A DNA stretch of 33,980 bases, from positions 1 through 33,980 of the forward strand of contig JAQXGQ010000134.1 in assembly GCA_029006795.1 (NCBI GenBank). The letters are read 5' to 3'. This DNA comes from Clostridiales bacterium. GTDB taxonomy: Bacteria > Bacillota > Clostridia > Lachnospirales > Lachnospiraceae. Made by a program: the position numbers and the translations under genes. Below, one piece after another: positions 14,975 to 24,284 of this stretch. Within the stretch, counting starts at the first letter, position 1. Each line of letters begins with the position of its first letter. The notes beneath the pieces were generated by a model, which had not been told where the DNA came from, searched no databases, and was given only the letters and a program-made list of their open reading frames with translations.

Positions 14975-17836
14975 ATGTGGTTATTTAAAGACGGAATGGC
15001 TGCGCCTTTTTTTGTAGAGGAAGAGGCGTATGAAGGGATAAAAAGAGTCGCAGAAAAGGTAGCAGAAGATGTAAGGCAGGTATCAGGAAGTAAACCACGG
15101 ATTTTTTCTCAAGTGGAGAAAAAAGGAAACGGAGTTGTATTTGCTACCCTTGGCAAAAGTCGGTTTTTAGAGGAATTAGAGAAAGCAGGGAAAATTGATA
15201 CCGGAGAAATCACAGGAAAGAGGGAGAGTTATGCCGTCCGGTTGATAGAGAGAGAAGATGGAGAGGAACTGCTTCTTATATATGGCAGTGATAAACGGGG
15301 AACGATTTACGGAATGTTCCATCTTTCAGAGCAAATCGGTGTCAGCCCTCTGCATTTTTGGGGAGATGCTGTGCCGGTGAAGCGGGAAGCCATGAAAGTT
15401 AGTAAAGCTATTGAGACGGTATCTAAGGAACCATCCGTAAAATACCGGGGTTTTTTTATCAATGATGAATGGCCCTGCTTTGGAAAATGGACACATGAGC
15501 AACATGGGGGTTTTACAGCCGAAATGTATGATAAGGTTTTTGAACTGCTCCTGCGGTTGAAAGGAAACTATCTGTGGCCTGCTATGTGGACTTCCTCCTT
15601 CGCGTTAGATGGTCCGGGAGAAGCAAGCGCAAAACTTGCAGACATTTATGGAGTTGTTATGGGAAATTCCCACCATGAACCATGTCTTCGTGCAGGGGAA
15701 GAATGGGATATTTATCGTGGGAAAGACAGCATTTATGGAAATGAGTGGAATTATGTCACGAATCGTGAAGGGCTGCTTCGGTATTGGAGAGACGGATTGA
15801 AACGGAGCGGCAAATATGAAAATGTGATTACTGTTGGCATGAGGGGGGAACGGGACAGCATTATGGATGGCCCTAAGAGTTTTGGTGAGAATATTGAAAT
15901 CTTAAAGGATATTATCACAAAGCAAAAAGAACTGATTGCAGAATACGGAACTTATGACGGGAAAATGCCGCCTATGATGCTTGCCATTTATAAGGAAATC
16001 GAGCATTACTTTTATGGAAATAAAGAAAATGCGGGGTTAAAAGAATGGGAGGGGCTAGAGGATGTTATTTTAATGTTCTGCGAGGATAATTTCGGACATA
16101 TGAGGTATCTTCCGGATCCTGCGAAAAAACATCCCGCAGGATATGGGATGTATTTTCATCTGGATTATCATGGGGCACCGATTTCCTATGAGTGGATTAA
16201 CAGTACCCCTCTGTCTGCTATCTGGGAGCAGATGACACTGGCATATGAGTATGGCATCCGTGAAGTTTGGATGGTGAATGCAGGGGATTTAAAAGGAAAT
16301 GAATATCCGCTGTCCTATTTTATGGAACTTGCTTATGATTATGACAGTTGGGGCAGCAGTGCCCCGGGAAAAGTCAGGGACTATACAAGAGAGTGGATTG
16401 GCAGACAGTTTAATGATGCAGTGACAAAGGAACAGAGCGAGAGGTTAGCAGAGGTGTTGTTTGATGGAACGGCGCTCATTAGCAGACATCGCCCGGAAGC
16501 ATTAGACAGCAAGACTTATCATCCTATCCATGAGAGGGAAGCGGACAGGGTACTAAAAGAGGTAAAAAAACTCACAGAGCAGCTTATATCGTTAGAGCAG
16601 GAGCTTGGAAAAGAAGCACTTCCGGCCTTTTACAGTATGATATATGATGATTTGATGATGGGCTTTAATCTTATATGTATGCAGATATATGCGGGAAAGA
16701 ATGAACATTATGCAAGGCAGGGAAAGCCGGTTGCTAACCTGTATGCGAAAAAGGTAGAGGAGTGTATTGAGGAAGACAGCCGTTTGATTTTTGCAGCGGT
16801 GGAGCGTTTCAATGGAAAATGGCGGGAAATGAGGACGGGAAGTCATATCGGCTTTTGCAAGTGGAATGAGGATGGCTGCCGTTATCCGTTAAGAATGTAT
16901 GTAGAACCTTTCTACCGTCCGCGGCTTGCAGTGTCAAGGGCAGACGGGGAGAGAATACTGCAGAAAAATTATGGTGTCTGTGATTCAATGGATATTTTTG
17001 ATTTTATGGAAAATGACACCACGCAGGTGGAAATAGAAATTGCTAATACAGGGATTGACAGTTTATGCTGTGAGATACAGATGGAAGAATGCGAATGGCT
17101 GAACTGGCAGCTTACCAATCACAAGGTGGAATATCAGGAAATACTGACGCTATCTTGTGTTCAAGGGAAAATGCCAGAGGAGGAACAAATATGTGTGATT
17201 CGTATTACGGATGGTGATACGATTGTGGAACTGCGTATTCATGGAAAGAAGAAGTGCAGAGAACAACTGCCTGTCAGAACCTTTCTGCCACAGAAAGAAA
17301 TGTTTTCCATCCTTGCAAAACATTATGCGAAGAGTTTTTCGGTGGAGGGGGAAGAAAGAGCACATCTTATTACCATGGAAGATTTCGGACTATGTGGAAG
17401 TGGAATCAAATGTGCACCTTTTTCCTATCGCGCACAAATGCCTTATGATATTCCATATGCCGTATATCGTGTGTTAGCAGAAGAGGAAGGTGAGTATACC
17501 TTAGAATTATGGACGGCTCCATCAAACCCTATTATGCCACAAAACGGGCAGGCACTTCTGGTAAAAAATCAGACTAATGAAACAGAGTGGCACAAAGTGG
17601 AACTGCTGCCGGAGGATTATCAAGCGGGAGAACCGGACTGTTTTGTATGGGCAGAGGGTGTTGTTAGACAAATTCATAAGAAAAAGACATCTGTCTTTCT
17701 TGAGAAGAGGGTGAATGAAATTGCCATTGGATTTTTAGATGGAAATGTGGTATTAGAAAAAATATTGGTATACCCAAAGGGAATTATGCCTAAAGAATCC
17801 TGTATGGGACCGGAAGAAAGCCATATATTTTCATAA
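14975..17836 (+). CDS. GH115 xylan alpha-1,2-glucuronidase
   Basis: The 953-residue protein matches family GH115 along its length: an N-terminal beta/alpha domain (FATLGKSRFLEEL), then the barrel with VKYRGFFINDEWPCFGKW, LKGNYLWPAMWTSSF, VMGNSHHEPCLR, GMRGERDS and LDYHGAPISYEWINSTPL, and C-terminal accessory domains. GH115 enzymes remove glucuronic acid or 4-O-methylglucuronic acid from internal and terminal xylose residues of glucuronoxylan. No signal peptide is present, so it should act on imported oligosaccharides. It is the last and largest gene of the left arm. A ribosome binding site, GGAAAGGTGA, precedes the ATG. The gap of 87 bases to the kinase gene holds no clear terminator. Confidence 0.95.
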   Translation: MWLFKDGMAAPFFVEEEAYEGIKRVAEKVAEDVRQVSGSKPRIFSQVEKKGNGVVFATLGKSRFLEELEKAGKIDTGEITGKRESYAVRLIEREDGEELLLIYGSDKRGTIYGMFHLSEQIGVSPLHFWGDAVPVKREAMKVSKAIETVSKEPSVKYRGFFINDEWPCFGKWTHEQHGGFTAEMYDKVFELLLRLKGNYLWPAMWTSSFALDGPGEASAKLADIYGVVMGNSHHEPCLRAGEEWDIYRGKDSIYGNEWNYVTNREGLLRYWRDGLKRSGKYENVITVGMRGERDSIMDGPKSFGENIEILKDIITKQKELIAEYGTYDGKMPPMMLAIYKEIEHYFYGNKENAGLKEWEGLEDVILMFCEDNFGHMRYLPDPAKKHPAGYGMYFHLDYHGAPISYEWINSTPLSAIWEQMTLAYEYGIREVWMVNAGDLKGNEYPLSYFMELAYDYDSWGSSAPGKVRDYTREWIGRQFNDAVTKEQSERLAEVLFDGTALISRHRPEALDSKTYHPIHEREADRVLKEVKKLTEQLISLEQELGKEALPAFYSMIYDDLMMGFNLICMQIYAGKNEHYARQGKPVANLYAKKVEECIEEDSRLIFAAVERFNGKWREMRTGSHIGFCKWNEDGCRYPLRMYVEPFYRPRLAVSRADGERILQKNYGVCDSMDIFDFMENDTTQVEIEIANTGIDSLCCEIQMEECEWLNWQLTNHKVEYQEILTLSCVQGKMPEEEQICVIRITDGDTIVELRIHGKKKCREQLPVRTFLPQKEMFSILAKHYAKSFSVEGEERAHLITMEDFGLCGSGIKCAPFSYRAQMPYDIPYAVYRVLAEEEGEYTLELWTAPSNPIMPQNGQALLVKNQTNETEWHKVELLPEDYQAGEPDCFVWAEGVVRQIHKKKTSVFLEKRVNEIAIGFLDGNVVLEKILVYPKGIMPKESCMGPEESHIFS

Positions 17837-17923
17837 TCTGCCGATTTCAGTCCTTTTCTTCATAGTCAGGTTTTCTTTGATGTGTTAAAATAATTTATAT
17901 CATTATACAGAGGGGAGTCTTAT

Positions 17924-19690
17924 ATGTATAGGCTGCGTCAAAAAATAGAGCGCTGGATGGATGATTATAAACTGAAGAAAAAATTACTGATTCTTTATAT
18001 TTCCTGCGTACTGATACCCCTTATTGTTACAGACAGCATTATTTTGTATATTGTAATACATTCGGAACAGGTAAAACAGCAGCATGCCATGGAAAATAAT
18101 GCCAGTGCCGTGCAGTATAATCTCAGCAGCAACGTTGAGTCTGTGGCGGCGATGGCAAAAAATATCTATATGAATGGGGATATTGAGGATTTTTTGAATC
18201 AACAATATGAGGCACCTTTAGATTACGTGACGGCATATAATGCGTTTATGAAAAATTCCTTGTTAGAGAGAAGTATGGGAGCAGATAATACCCAGGTTAC
18301 GATTTATGCGGATAATGAAACGATTGTAAATGGAGGGGAATTTAGCAGGTTATCCACTGTGCGGGAGACAGACTGGTACAGATATCTAGAAGATTCCGGG
18401 CAGAGTATGGTGTTGTATTTTTATTATGACGACTGGAAAAGCCCGGCAGTGGATGCAAAGCGGCGGATTGTATTTATACGCAGAATGATTTTTTTTGGTT
18501 GGGAAAGCTGTGAAAAGGTAGTAAAAATTGAGATTGATTACAGTAATATGGTTCGCAGTTTAGTCAGTATGAATTACGATTTTCCGGTATATATCTGTCA
18601 GGGAGATAAAATCCTGCTTTCTAATGACGGACATAGCAGTGTGGGACAGGATTTTGAAACATTTACAAGACACGCAGAGGTGGGATATCAGAAGGAAATC
18701 AGCCTGTATGGCGGAGAACTGCAAATTTACATCTTAAAAGACAAAATGAGTGTGGCAGCGCAAATTTGGGAAAATATGCCTCTGATAGCTCTGTTGGTGC
18801 TTATCAATGCGGTACTTCCATGGATATTGATGCAGTTGATTAACCGTTCTTTTACTTTGCGGATACAGGAACTTAGCAGGGCATTTGAGAGCGTGGAGCG
18901 GGAACAGCTTCAGGAGATATCTGGTGTCAGGGGAAAGGATGAGATAGGCGGTCTGATGCAGAATTATAACCGTATGGCAGTAAGAATCAATGAACTGATA
19001 CAGACGGTGTATAAAGACCGTCTGCGGGAACAGGAGATGGATATTGCTAAACAAAATGCGGAACTTTTAGCATTACACAGTCAGATTAATCCACATTTCC
19101 TTTTCAATGCTTTAGAGAGCATCCGTATGCACAGTATCTTAAAGCAGGAGTATGAGACTGCTGATATGGTGGAAAAACTTGCGATTATGGAGCGGCAGAA
19201 TGTGGACTGGGGTACGGATTCGGTGGAAATCGGAAAAGAAATGGAGTTTGTCAAAGCTTATCTTGGATTGCAGAAATATCGTTTTGGAGACAGGCTGTCT
19301 TATGAGCTAGATGTCGAACCGGATTGCACCGAGATACGAATTCCAAAGCTTACCGTGGTAACTTTTGTAGAAAATGCCTGCGTACATGGAATTGAAAGCA
19401 AAACAGCTCCTGGATGGATTTTTGTGCGCATTTATAAAGAGATGGATGAGTTGTGTATTGAAGTGGAGGATACAGGAGACGGGCTTTCAGAGGAAATGTT
19501 AGAAGATATCAGAAAAAAGATGCAACAGGCTAGTATTGAAAAATTGCAGGAAAAAGGACGTGTGGGAATGTTAAATGCCTGTTTGCGTCTTAAAATGGTG
19601 ACGGATGACACGGTTTTGTTTGACATTGAAAGCGAAAAAGGAGTGGGCACTATGGTGCAGATACGCATTCCATTAAATAAACTTGGATAG
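17924..19690 (+). CDS. YesM-like sensor histidine kinase
   Basis: The 588-residue kinase has a cytoplasmic start, a membrane helix at residues 21-46, an extracellular sensor region of about 240 residues, a second helix at about 285-307, a HAMP domain, a His_kinase domain with the phospho-acceptor His391 in SQINPHFLFNAL, and a HATPase domain (TFVENACVHGIE, EVEDTGDGLSEE). This is the LytS/YesM-type layout that controls sugar-uptake loci in Firmicutes. It probably senses extracellular xylo-oligosaccharides, perhaps with help from the binding protein; that ligand is inferred. The ATG follows AGGGGAG. The regulator gene begins 25 bases after its stop. A shared TATATCAT sequence lies upstream of both this gene and the esterase gene. 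Confidence 0.94.
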   Translation: MYRLRQKIERWMDDYKLKKKLLILYISCVLIPLIVTDSIILYIVIHSEQVKQQHAMENNASAVQYNLSSNVESVAAMAKNIYMNGDIEDFLNQQYEAPLDYVTAYNAFMKNSLLERSMGADNTQVTIYADNETIVNGGEFSRLSTVRETDWYRYLEDSGQSMVLYFYYDDWKSPAVDAKRRIVFIRRMIFFGWESCEKVVKIEIDYSNMVRSLVSMNYDFPVYICQGDKILLSNDGHSSVGQDFETFTRHAEVGYQKEISLYGGELQIYILKDKMSVAAQIWENMPLIALLVLINAVLPWILMQLINRSFTLRIQELSRAFESVEREQLQEISGVRGKDEIGGLMQNYNRMAVRINELIQTVYKDRLREQEMDIAKQNAELLALHSQINPHFLFNALESIRMHSILKQEYETADMVEKLAIMERQNVDWGTDSVEIGKEMEFVKAYLGLQKYRFGDRLSYELDVEPDCTEIRIPKLTVVTFVENACVHGIESKTAPGWIFVRIYKEMDELCIEVEDTGDGLSEEMLEDIRKKMQQASIEKLQEKGRVGMLNACLRLKMVTDDTVLFDIESEKGVGTMVQIRIPLNKLG

Positions 19691-19715
19691 AGAAAGAAAG
19701 CAGAGGGATTAGAAA

Positions 19716-21305
19716 ATGCTGCGTGTATTGTTGGTGGATGATGAGCCGTTCATTGTGCAGGGGCTATCGGTGCTGATTGACTGGAGACAGGAAGGATATG
19801 AAATTGCATCGACAGCGGCAGATGGCAGGGAGGCTGTTGAGTATTTAAAGAAAAACAAGGTGGATTTAATTATTGCCGATATCCGTATGCCGGTTATGAC
19901 GGGGTTAGAGTTGTTAGAGACGATACGGCGGGAGAAAATCTCTGACGCCTATTTTGTGATTCTTAGTGGGTATAGCGATTTCGAGTATGCCAAACAGGCA
20001 ATCCGCTATCAGTGCATGGACTATGTGTTAAAACCTGTGGAAAAAGAAGAGTTGTTGGAGATTTTAAGAAAAGTAGCACACATGACTGCTGATACCAGAA
20101 AGGAAGAGGAAAACCAGCAAAAATTAGAAAAGGCGTATCTGGCAAGAAACGTGATGGCGCTTCTTTTTGGGAAATACGACCGGATGAATTTAGAGTATGT
20201 AAAAAATCATATGCACCTGTCAGAAGGAATTCGGTATATCGATATTGAATTTTTTGATTCTATGGAGTTAGAGGAACGTGAGGAGGGGGAGCTAAGGAAG
20301 ATGCAACGCCACCTCTATCAGGCTTGTCTTGATTTCCTAAAAGAAGATGAAGGACATTGTATTTTTGATGTGTCACAGGATGAAAAGCATTATGATATTG
20401 GATTTCTTTACTGTGATTATATGGCTGCAAAGGCGGGAGATACGGAGAAGGAATATTTAGAGGGAATGAGAAGCAATTTAGAGACGGTACTGCAAAAACC
20501 GGTGCGTCTGTTAGCAGGAAAGAAAGTTGCAGATATTTCCCAGATTGCAAAATCATACAGTGCTGCCTGCGTGCTAAATTCCCTTGAGGCATTCCGTGAG
20601 AGGAAGTCCATCTATTTTTATGAGGATGAAGTGCAGATTAATCAGGGAGGAATTTTGTTGTGCAAGCAGAGCCTTGATTCGCTGATTGCAGCTATCGAAC
20701 AAAATGCTAAAACCCAGATACGCAAGAGTGTGGAGAAACTTTATGAGGAAATGAAGCAGATGGGGGTTGCAGGGGATACGGTGAATCTGAATATCAATTA
20801 CCTACTGTTTCAGTTGATTCATTTAGCAACAGAGCAGGATGATGGTGTTAATCAGGAAGAAATTCTCCATTACATTAGTGAAAGTTCTTTTGAAGAGGGA
20901 ATACTTAGGGGCAGCAGTGTACATTTAGCAAGATTTGCCTGTGAGTATGGGGAATATTTAGCACAACTGAGAAAAAACGTTTCTAGGGGTGTACTCTCAG
21001 AGATTGAACGGGAAGTGAAAGAGAATTATGCAGAAAATTTAACACTGCGGGAATTAAGTCAGAAATATTTTGTAAATAGTGCATATTTAGGACAGATATT
21101 CCGGAAAAAATATGGGGTTTCCTTTAAGGACTATCTCAACAATTACAGGATGGAGCAGGCAGCGCAGCGATTGCTGCGCACGGATGAAAAAATTTATCAG
21201 ATTGCCCAGGAGGTAGGTTATAAAGATCTTGATTATTTCATTAACCGTTTTATTGCAGCAAAGGGCTGTACTCCGGCGAAATTCCGCAGGCAGGGCGGAA
21301 AGTAG
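19716..21305 (+). CDS. YesN-like AraC-family response regulator
   Basis: The 529-residue protein starts with a receiver domain (LLVDDEPFIVQGL; phospho-acceptor Asp55 in IIADIRMPV; conserved SGYSDF and KPV segments). It then has a middle region of about 300 residues with no clear family motif, and ends with two AraC helix-turn-helix units (from about residue 430: LTLRELSQKYFVNSAYLGQIFRKKYG, then IYQIAQEVGYKDLDYFINRF). It pairs with the kinase immediately upstream and should activate the transporter and enzyme arms on either side. A strong terminator follows at 21327, separating it from the transporter operon, which has its own promoter. Confidence 0.94.
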   Translation: MLRVLLVDDEPFIVQGLSVLIDWRQEGYEIASTAADGREAVEYLKKNKVDLIIADIRMPVMTGLELLETIRREKISDAYFVILSGYSDFEYAKQAIRYQCMDYVLKPVEKEELLEILRKVAHMTADTRKEEENQQKLEKAYLARNVMALLFGKYDRMNLEYVKNHMHLSEGIRYIDIEFFDSMELEEREEGELRKMQRHLYQACLDFLKEDEGHCIFDVSQDEKHYDIGFLYCDYMAAKAGDTEKEYLEGMRSNLETVLQKPVRLLAGKKVADISQIAKSYSAACVLNSLEAFRERKSIYFYEDEVQINQGGILLCKQSLDSLIAAIEQNAKTQIRKSVEKLYEEMKQMGVAGDTVNLNINYLLFQLIHLATEQDDGVNQEEILHYISESSFEEGILRGSSVHLARFACEYGEYLAQLRKNVSRGVLSEIEREVKENYAENLTLRELSQKYFVNSAYLGQIFRKKYGVSFKDYLNNYRMEQAAQRLLRTDEKIYQIAQEVGYKDLDYFINRFIAAKGCTPAKFRRQGGK

Positions 21306-21326
21306 TATGGGAAGAGGTTTTTCGAT

Positions 21327-21370
21327 ACAGGGTAAAGTATAGATGTGATTCTATACTTTGCCCTGTTTTT
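21327..21370 (+). terminator. Strong intrinsic terminator after the two-component genes
   Basis: The 16-base arm starting at ACAGGG (21327) pairs with the arm ending at CCCTGT (21366), with one G-U pair and an eight-base loop, followed by TTTT. Confidence 0.95.
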
Positions 21371-21387
21371 ATATATTCTTTCTCCGG

Positions 21388-21415
21388 TTGTTTCTGTGCC
21401 TGTAAACGGTAAAAT
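21388..21415 (+). promoter_or_regulatory. Promoter and cre-like site of the transporter operon
   Basis: TTGTTT (21388-21393) and TAAAAT (21410-21415) are 16 bases apart. TGTAAACGGTAAAA (21401-21414) matches the catabolite-responsive element consensus TGWAANCGNTNWCA at 13 of 14 positions and overlaps the -10. CcpA binding here would block the promoter when preferred sugars are present. The match is visible; CcpA control is inferred. Confidence 0.6.
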
Positions 21416-21469
21416 AGTATTAACAAATCAATTAACAAAGATTTGAAACAAGAAAGGGAGGAAGTATTG

Positions 21470-23179
21470 GTGAAAACAAAAAAATTAGTATCTGTATTAT
21501 TAGTGACCGCTATGACGGCGGGGATGTTAGCCGGATGTGGAAATGAGGCACAGACCGGAGGAAACTCTGTAGGAAACACCGAGTCTACAGGAAAAACAGC
21601 AGAGGAAAACGGTGAAGTAAAACAGTTTACTGCATTCTTTGCAGTTCCCGGTTCCGAGATTAACGATGACAATGAAATCCAGCAAAAAATTGCTGAGATT
21701 ACCGGAGCGAAATGTAAGGAGACCTGGTTGACAGGACAGACAGCCCAGGAAGCAGTGGGAACATTGATTGCCGGAGGAGAGTATCCTGACTTTATCGATG
21801 GTGGTGACGGTATGGCACAGCTTTATGATGCGGGAGCATTGGTAGCTTTAGATGATTACATAGACCAGTATCCGAACATCAAAGCATTTTTGTCAGAGGA
21901 AGATTGGGATAAACTTCGTCAGGATGATGGACATATTTACTGGATTCAGCAGTTTGGAAATATCTATGGCGAGGAAAAAGCAACCACTCACAATGATGAG
22001 GCATTTTGGATTCAGACTAGAGTGTTAGAATGGGCAGGTTACCCGGAGGTTCATACCATGGATCAGTACTTTGACCTTATTGAATCCTATAATGAGGCAA
22101 ATCCTACGATGGAGGACGGAACAGAGAATATTCCATATACCATTCTTTGTGACGACTGGCGTTATTTCTGCTTAGAGAATGCACCTCAGTTTCTTGACGG
22201 CTATCCTAATGATGGTTCTGTTATCGTAGATCCGGAAGAGTTAAAGGTGATTGATTATAATACTACAGAGACAGCAAAACGTTATTTCCAGAAACTGAAT
22301 GAAGAGTACCAGAAAGGTATTGTAGACCCTGAATCCTTTACTCAGACTTATGATGAGTATATTGCAAAACTTTCTACAGGACGTGTTCTTGGTATGATTG
22401 ACCAGTGGTGGGATTTTGCTTATAACGTAAATGATGCCTTGAAACAACAGGGGCTAGATGTGGCAGGATGCAATTATGTACCGCTTCCAATCACCATCGA
22501 AGAAGGTGTAAAAAACCAGTGGCATAACTCCGGCGGTGTTTTGAATGTATCCAGCGGTCTTGCTATTACTACAAGCTGTGATGACGTTGAGGGTGCGCTA
22601 CAGTTTGTAAATGATTTACTCGGACAGGAAGTACACGACCTTCGTTTCTGGGGAGAAAAGGGCGTGGATTATGATGTGGATGAGAATGGTGAATTTTATC
22701 GTACGGAAGATATGAGATTACAGTCATCTGATACTGCCTATAAGGCATCTCATGCCTGTACTTACTCTTATTTCCCACAGTATTCAGGAACCAGTCAGGA
22801 TGGCATCAATGCCATGAAACCGGAATATCAGCCAAAAGAATTTTATGAAAGCTTAAGCAAAAATGTACAGGATTGTTTTGCAGCTTATGGCGCAGAAACT
22901 TATGTAGATATGCTTGGAACCAGCGAAGCACCGGGACCTTGGTATCCAATGTACTCTTTCTCTAACAGTATGACTACTGACACACCGGGCGGTATGGCAT
23001 GGACAAAGATGGGAGAAGTCAAACATGAGTATCTTCCAAAAGTAGTAATGGCAACAGATTTTGAAACTGCATGGGAAGAATATATGGGTGTTTATGACTC
23101 TTGCAATCCACAGGCATTTATCAGTGAGATGCAGGAAGAATTAGACCGCAGAATGGAAGAAGCAGCAAAATATGAGTAA
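21470..23179 (+). CDS. Sugar ABC transporter solute-binding lipoprotein
   Basis: The 569-residue protein has a lipoprotein signal: a basic start, a hydrophobic core and the lipobox LAGC with Cys23. A Gly/Asn/Thr-rich linker follows, then a large family 1 extracellular binding domain of the YtcQ/LplA type. I chose the GTG at 21470 because GGGAGG lies 8 bases before it and the signal peptide begins there. It should capture oligosaccharides outside the cell and hand them to the two permeases downstream; xylo-oligosaccharide is the likely ligand given the GH8, GH43, GH3 and GH115 neighbours. A cre-like site overlaps its promoter. A hairpin lies between it and the first permease gene. A decayed paralogue is present at 27969. 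Confidence 0.95.
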   Translation: MKTKKLVSVLLVTAMTAGMLAGCGNEAQTGGNSVGNTESTGKTAEENGEVKQFTAFFAVPGSEINDDNEIQQKIAEITGAKCKETWLTGQTAQEAVGTLIAGGEYPDFIDGGDGMAQLYDAGALVALDDYIDQYPNIKAFLSEEDWDKLRQDDGHIYWIQQFGNIYGEEKATTHNDEAFWIQTRVLEWAGYPEVHTMDQYFDLIESYNEANPTMEDGTENIPYTILCDDWRYFCLENAPQFLDGYPNDGSVIVDPEELKVIDYNTTETAKRYFQKLNEEYQKGIVDPESFTQTYDEYIAKLSTGRVLGMIDQWWDFAYNVNDALKQQGLDVAGCNYVPLPITIEEGVKNQWHNSGGVLNVSSGLAITTSCDDVEGALQFVNDLLGQEVHDLRFWGEKGVDYDVDENGEFYRTEDMRLQSSDTAYKASHACTYSYFPQYSGTSQDGINAMKPEYQPKEFYESLSKNVQDCFAAYGAETYVDMLGTSEAPGPWYPMYSFSNSMTTDTPGGMAWTKMGEVKHEYLPKVVMATDFETAWEEYMGVYDSCNPQAFISEMQEELDRRMEEAAKYE

Positions 23180-23200
23180 ATAAAAAAGATAACCGCAGAA

Positions 23201-23259
23201 GGAAAGCAGGAAGGTGTACGCACAAAGAAGTACGGACAGTGGGCATCTGCCTGCTTTCC
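23201..23259 (+). promoter_or_regulatory. Long-range hairpin between binding-protein and permease genes
   Basis: GGAAAGCAGG (23201-23210) and CCTGCTTTCC (23250-23259) are perfect complements with a 39-base loop and no T tract. Such hairpins often protect the 3' end of abundant binding-protein mRNA while reducing permease expression; that role is inferred. Confidence 0.6.
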
Positions 23260-23300
23260 CTATGTTAAAAGTATGACAGTCCGGGGAAATGGAGGAAACT

Positions 23301-24251
23301 ATGGCTTTGATAAAGAGAAAAGAAAAAATGAAAGAGCCTGAAATTAAAATTACATGGAAAGAAATAAAAAGACAGAAAGTATTGCTGATTTGGGCGGCAA
23401 TTATTGTAATATATGGAATTATTTTCTATTACCTGCCCTTAGGAGGGTGGCTAATGGCTTTTCAGAATTACAGACCTAAGGATGGATTGCTCCATTCCCA
23501 GTTTGTAGGACTGCAGAAATTTGCACAGCTATTTTCGGATGATACGTTTATAAAAGTTATCCGTAACACTTTAGCTATGGGAGTAATCAATCTAGTAGCC
23601 ACCTTTGTGATGGCGATTGTATTTGCCATTTTGTTAAATGAGGTGAAGTCAGCAGGTGGAAAGAAGACGGTACAGACCATTTCCTATCTGCCTCACTTTT
23701 TATCATGGATTATTGTAACGGGAATTTTGCATGACGCATTGTCAAGCACCGGTATCATCAATGAACTTTTAATGAATTTCGGTATTTTAGACCAGCCGCT
23801 GAACTTTTTTGCATATCCGAAATTTTTCTGGCCCATTGTAGCATTTGCTAATGTCTGGAAAGAGACGGGATGGAATGCCATTATTTATCTGTCAGCTATT
23901 ACAGCCATTGACCCTTCACTATATGAAGCTGCAAATATCGACGGCGCAGGAAGATGGGCAAGAATTAAGTATGTGACATTACCGGGAATCAAACCAACGA
24001 TTATTATTCTATTGTTAATGAACGTGGGAAATGTTTTAAATGCCGGATTTGAAATCCAGTACTTGTTAGGAAACGGATTGGTGCAGAGCGTATCGCAGAC
24101 CATAGATATCTATGTACTCAAATGGGGTATCAGTCAGAATGATTTCTCCATTGGTACAGCCGCAGGTATCTTTAAAAGTCTCGTAAGTATTGTACTGATT
24201 GTCATTGCCAATCAGATTGCAAAAAGAAATGGTGAGGAACGTCTGTTTTAA
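23301..24251 (+). CDS. ABC sugar transporter permease (LplB/UgpA type)
   Basis: This 316-residue membrane protein has about six transmembrane helices and the EAA-loop sequence EAANIDGAGRWARIKYVTLPGI, which contacts the ATPase. The opening hydrophobic helix is LLIWAAIIVIYGIIFYYLPL. It forms a heterodimer with the next gene's product. I chose the ATG at 23301 because GGAGG lies 5 bases before it; an in-frame ATG at 23289 would itself overlap that site. No ATPase gene for this importer is in the window; in Firmicutes such importers commonly share an MsmX-type ATPase encoded elsewhere. Confidence 0.94.
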   Translation: MALIKRKEKMKEPEIKITWKEIKRQKVLLIWAAIIVIYGIIFYYLPLGGWLMAFQNYRPKDGLLHSQFVGLQKFAQLFSDDTFIKVIRNTLAMGVINLVATFVMAIVFAILLNEVKSAGGKKTVQTISYLPHFLSWIIVTGILHDALSSTGIINELLMNFGILDQPLNFFAYPKFFWPIVAFANVWKETGWNAIIYLSAITAIDPSLYEAANIDGAGRWARIKYVTLPGIKPTIIILLLMNVGNVLNAGFEIQYLLGNGLVQSVSQTIDIYVLKWGISQNDFSIGTAAGIFKSLVSIVLIVIANQIAKRNGEERLF

Positions 24252-24284
24252 TGATAGGGAGCAGACGTTAGTATGGAGGTTGAC

